Positions 60,671-64,000 of a stretch of 64,000 nucleotides of DNA are shown piece by piece. Origin of the DNA: Bugula neritina. Taxonomy: Eukaryota > Bryozoa > Gymnolaemata > Cheilostomatida > Bugulidae. The notes below the pieces were generated by a model. That model saw nothing but the letters and a program-made list of their open reading frames with translations. It had not been told where the DNA came from and did not search any database. The stretch spans positions 33,985,004 through 34,049,003 of the forward strand of contig OZ037765.1 of NCBI GenBank assembly GCA_964035545.1, written 5' to 3'. The translations under genes were made by a program, and so were the position numbers. Position 1 is the first letter of the stretch. Each line of letters opens with the position of its first letter.

Positions 60671-61282
60671 AAGAATGGTGCAAGTAGAAGAAATTTCAGG
60701 CGCAGAAAGCTAAGGAGCAGTCAGAATGCTGCCAGAGTTGTGAAGAGGCACTTGAAAAAGCTGAATTTCAATAATGACATGACATTCGTAACATATCACC
60801 CTGGTGTATTTGAACTGACATGGCCAGCAGAGTTCTCGAAGTCACATTCAACAGCTATTTACATCATCATGGTTAGCTTAAATTTAATTCCTATATCAGT
60901 CTCTAATATATAGTTTGATATCTGCTGTAAATTCGCTTAAGGAGCATACACATAACCAAAACTGAGTTACACTATAGTATTTGTTCTTGAATATATTTAC
61001 CAAGATAAGTAGATTTGCTAATTCATTTTAACAGTAAAATTATAATGATACAACAATTTTTCTTTTAGATGATTCAATCAATAACACAAGACACTACAAC
61101 ATGGTTTTGCAGTTATAGAGTATTAATTTTCTGGCTCTTTCCAAATCTTCATAGAAGGCAAAGAAAACCACCGTCAGCTTGCCTTTATAACTGAGTGCAA
61201 GCTTCTTCCACCTACAGATGATGATAAACAATTTGCTGATGTGGAACTTTCTAATTTTGTTTACAATGAAGATAGATTATAG
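60671..61282 (+). CDS. Possible gene fragment, two exons, unrecognised
   Basis: Acceptor CCACCAATAG then 201 bp open (60671-60871) reading RRNFRRRKLRSSQNAARVVK, then FNNDMTFVTYHPGVFELTWP, and donor ATG|GTTAGC. After acceptor TTTTAG (61068) two frames compete: one stops at 61194, the other (IFIEGKENHRQLAFITECKL ... FADVELSNFVYNEDRL) runs to a TAG at about 61280. Either a small intron or a frame break joins them. No start codon or known domain was found. It may be a decayed gene. Confidence 0.3.
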
Positions 61283-61833
61283 GACATTATTCTTTATGTA
61301 AAGATTGTCAAGTTTTGTTATAATTAAGAACAGTTTTAGTTTCAATAAATCAGTTCAACATTATGGACATCATTGCACAAACATTTTAATCTTTACTATC
61401 TACAAAGGTATCTGATGAACTACTTGAAAATACAAAACTATGCTCCAGATACACAATGAACTGACCAGCAAAGTTAAAATGAGTTGGAGATGTAGAACAT
61501 AATATCTTGTTCAAGGCTTTTCCCTGCTGTTGGAACCTTCTTCTTCAGAACACTGAATTGAACAAACATATGTAGATATATAAAACTTTGCAAACAATAA
61601 TAATGTGAAATTAGTTGCTAAGTATCACATTGCTAATAAATACAGCATTGTGTAATATTTTATTTAATTTTTTTTTGAGCCATTTGATCTATAGGCCCGC
61701 ATAGTATTTACTATATTATAACTAATAAATTGCAGACACATTATGTCAGACCAGTCTCCATTTAAATAGAATAGTGTAGGCTATCAAATTTGTAGAAGTA
61801 AAAAACCGCATTCTTATTGAGTAAAATACTTAC
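61283..61833. other. AT-rich non-coding stretch
   Basis: No feature supported. Confidence 0.5.
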
Positions 61834-61858
61834 CTTTTTTTTCATGATGCCTCTACTG
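61834..61858 (-). other. Candidate 25-bp mini-exon with a start codon
   Basis: Minus strand: acceptor TTCTCTTTTTAG, then CAGTAGAGGCATC, ATG AAA AAA AAG, and donor GTAAGT. It ends in phase 0, compatible with the first visible NCOA exon at 56851. It could be an alternative 5' exon. The length is so short that chance is possible. Confidence 0.25.
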
Positions 61859-64000
61859 CTAAAAAGAGAAGTTTTTATCAATACAGCTCCATCAATCCGT
61901 ATCCTGATGAAGCTAGTAGTTTAGGAACATTTGTGGCGGGAGTGTAGGCTGAGCTGCAGTATAGGAAGAACCCCAACATATGTAATCTATTCAGCACATT
62001 ATATGTATTGTAGAAATTTATTCAAAAAAGAATTTAGAAAATGCTTCATGAAGCATGAACAAAATAAAAATTAATGCTGTAATATTATTACACCCATTAG
62101 AATTACTAGCAGCTATAGCATTAAAATTATGTATTTTTATAAAAATGTGTCTAATTTATGCTACAAAGTTATTACTGCCAAAGGTTACAGAATTTACCAG
62201 TCACATTCATGCAGCTGATGGAGAATAACTAACCTTCACATGCAATAAATACAATTAGTAGCTCTATCTAAAACTAATGCGCTGCTAAATGTTAGGAGTA
62301 TAAGTTATAGTTATTCTAAGGAATAATTGCAAAAAAAGTTACGTAGAGGAATTTAACTCTTATTATATTGTAATTATCTTCCAAGATATATTACAACATC
62401 ACTACTTGGATACATACAATGTCATATTTATATTGGCATCAACATAATTTTCAATAATTTCCAATCTATTAACTTGAGCATTATGATTGTGATTATTTTA
62501 TAAATAAGGCGATGATTAGGCACTGTTGGTATTTTGGTTCAATTTATTTATAGCTGTAACAGGCAGAGTTGTAAATATAATGGATATATCAAAATTCCAA
62601 TGGGTATAGTACTCTAACACAACATTGATACTAATAATTGTAGTCACTTACTCTTAGAGTTAGTGAATGATGATACAGTCATAACAATTTGAATATCAAT
62701 CAGCATTAGAGATAGACTGACTGCTTTATAATATTATAGTTATTATGTCAAATTGAATTTATTCACTATAAATAAAAAAATTATGATTATAATTATAAAT
62801 TAAAATAATTTAAATATTATATAATATATTGATAATTATTGGAATCATAATTATATTTATTGTTATGATCATTATGATTATAATTATTTAATGTTATCTT
62901 TATGTTTGTATTTAAAATTGTTCCTTAAATCTAAAGTTGTTTAAGTTTTTTTAAATTTATTATAATTATATTACTGTATAAGTATTGCTATTAGTATTAG
63001 TATAATTAAATTATTATAATTTATATTTTATTATTTACATTTATTTTACTTTTTATTTTAAGACCAACAGTTCAAATTAATACTTGTGTCGTTTGCTCTA
63101 TATTATAACTTACAAGTATAACTATTAACATAATAATATTAGATTTGCTGTTAGTATTACTATGAATATAAATATTTATGTTAATATAGCTAATGCTATC
63201 GGTATAACTTATACTTATAGTTATAACTAATATTACAAGTATTAGTTTCGAAACTGATCCTGCTCCGTAACATTAACATACTGATACTGTCATATGATTA
63301 TCATTATGACTAATAATGGTATTAATAAATATAACCATTGGATATTATTAATAATAGTTCACCAATACTAATAGGCGATAGTCATAGACTTAGAGTGAGA
63401 GTCATAGACATAGACTAGTGATACTCATACTGATAAGTGATAGTGATACTGTGATTCACTGATTCAATTACAAATTTTAAAACTTGTTTTTACGTAGACA
63501 ACTACTAACCTATAGTTCATCACAAAACGGTTGAAAATCATCATTTACTGCATATTTAAGAGTGATTTTCTGGTAGTGTGGTCGACATGATAATTGAAAT
63601 TAAAATAGGAAAAATAATTATTTTGTGATTTACAGCAAGTTACAAACTAGCGAAATGGAATAGTCCATTTGAAAACAGTCAAATTAGTTACCTTTCTTGA
63701 TGTTGCGTAGCTAACGTTAGTTATTAGTAGCCGCCCGAAGAGTAACATGCATGTGATTTGAGCTACGAATAACGAGAATCTGTGACAAACCCGCTTCTTA
63801 ATAACTTTACGCGATATAAACTCACGCTACAATAGGGCTATTTTGCCATCCCCACGTCAGAATAGGACACGGAGGGCAAGCTCGCGGGCAAGTCTGGGCA
63901 AGTCTAAGACACCTAATATGACCACTTTTACTTGCATTTTTGTAGTGTTTTCGTATAAGAAATTGGATAAAATGCTGATAAAACAGTTGAAAAGCATGCA
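61859..64000. other. AT-rich non-coding stretch to the window end
   Basis: No gene seen. Long A/T tracts at 62740-63060, degenerate ATTAGTATTA repeats at 62970-63440, and a more GC-rich segment at 63690-63910 that could be a promoter or leader exon of a minus-strand gene. Confidence 0.45.

Overview
This is a window of a metazoan nuclear genome. It is AT-rich, its genes are split by short GT-AG introns, and it is crowded with minisatellites and transposons. The gene content (an XBP1-type bZIP gene with an IRE1 splice element, a p160 nuclear-receptor coactivator, and an LRR-ROCO protein joined to a caspase) points to an invertebrate animal. I cannot place the phylum from the sequence. All exon models below come from reading splice sites and phases by eye. 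No transcript or database evidence was used.

Layout. 1-192 (minus): first exon of a gene running off the left edge, a tandem paralogue of the large gene that starts at 28066. 2603-7761: a DNA transposon with 1,180-bp terminal inverted repeats (TIRs) and a decayed nuclease-like gene, probably Academ-like. 8930-9483: an 11-bp minisatellite. 11449-12296 (plus): the last two exons of an unrecognised basic, probably coiled-coil gene. 14713-28066 (minus): a 13-exon gene whose splice phases all agree, giving about 1,393 aa as Pro-rich repeat, LRRs, ROC GTPase, COR, acidic linker, complete caspase. 29207-30898: a fossil hAT transposon with nested MITEs. 31619-36407: a young LTR retrotransposon that carries gag but no pol. 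37280-37480: a LINE remnant, then more minisatellites.

40.3-43.2 kb (plus): XBP1, with an ERSE-like promoter element, a 17-nt IRE1-type intron flanked by two adjacent 7-nt-loop hairpins, and two overlapping C-terminal reading frames (XBP1u with an arrest-peptide-like tail, XBP1s with a transactivation region). 44133-56851 (minus): the C-terminal 850 residues of a p160/SRC (NCOA) coactivator on 11 exons, convergent with XBP1. Most of its introns hold a different minisatellite, and in two places the array has copied the 5' splice site itself. 56852-64000: mostly AT-rich non-coding sequence, with one weak plus-strand gene candidate and one candidate mini-exon.

The strongest unusual signals are the LRR-ROC-COR-caspase fusion, which would join a sensor/switch and a death protease in one chain and sits in a tandem family; the very short XBP1 IRE1 intron with a conserved arrest-like tail; the tandemly amplified splice donors in NCOA; and the gag-only retrotransposon.
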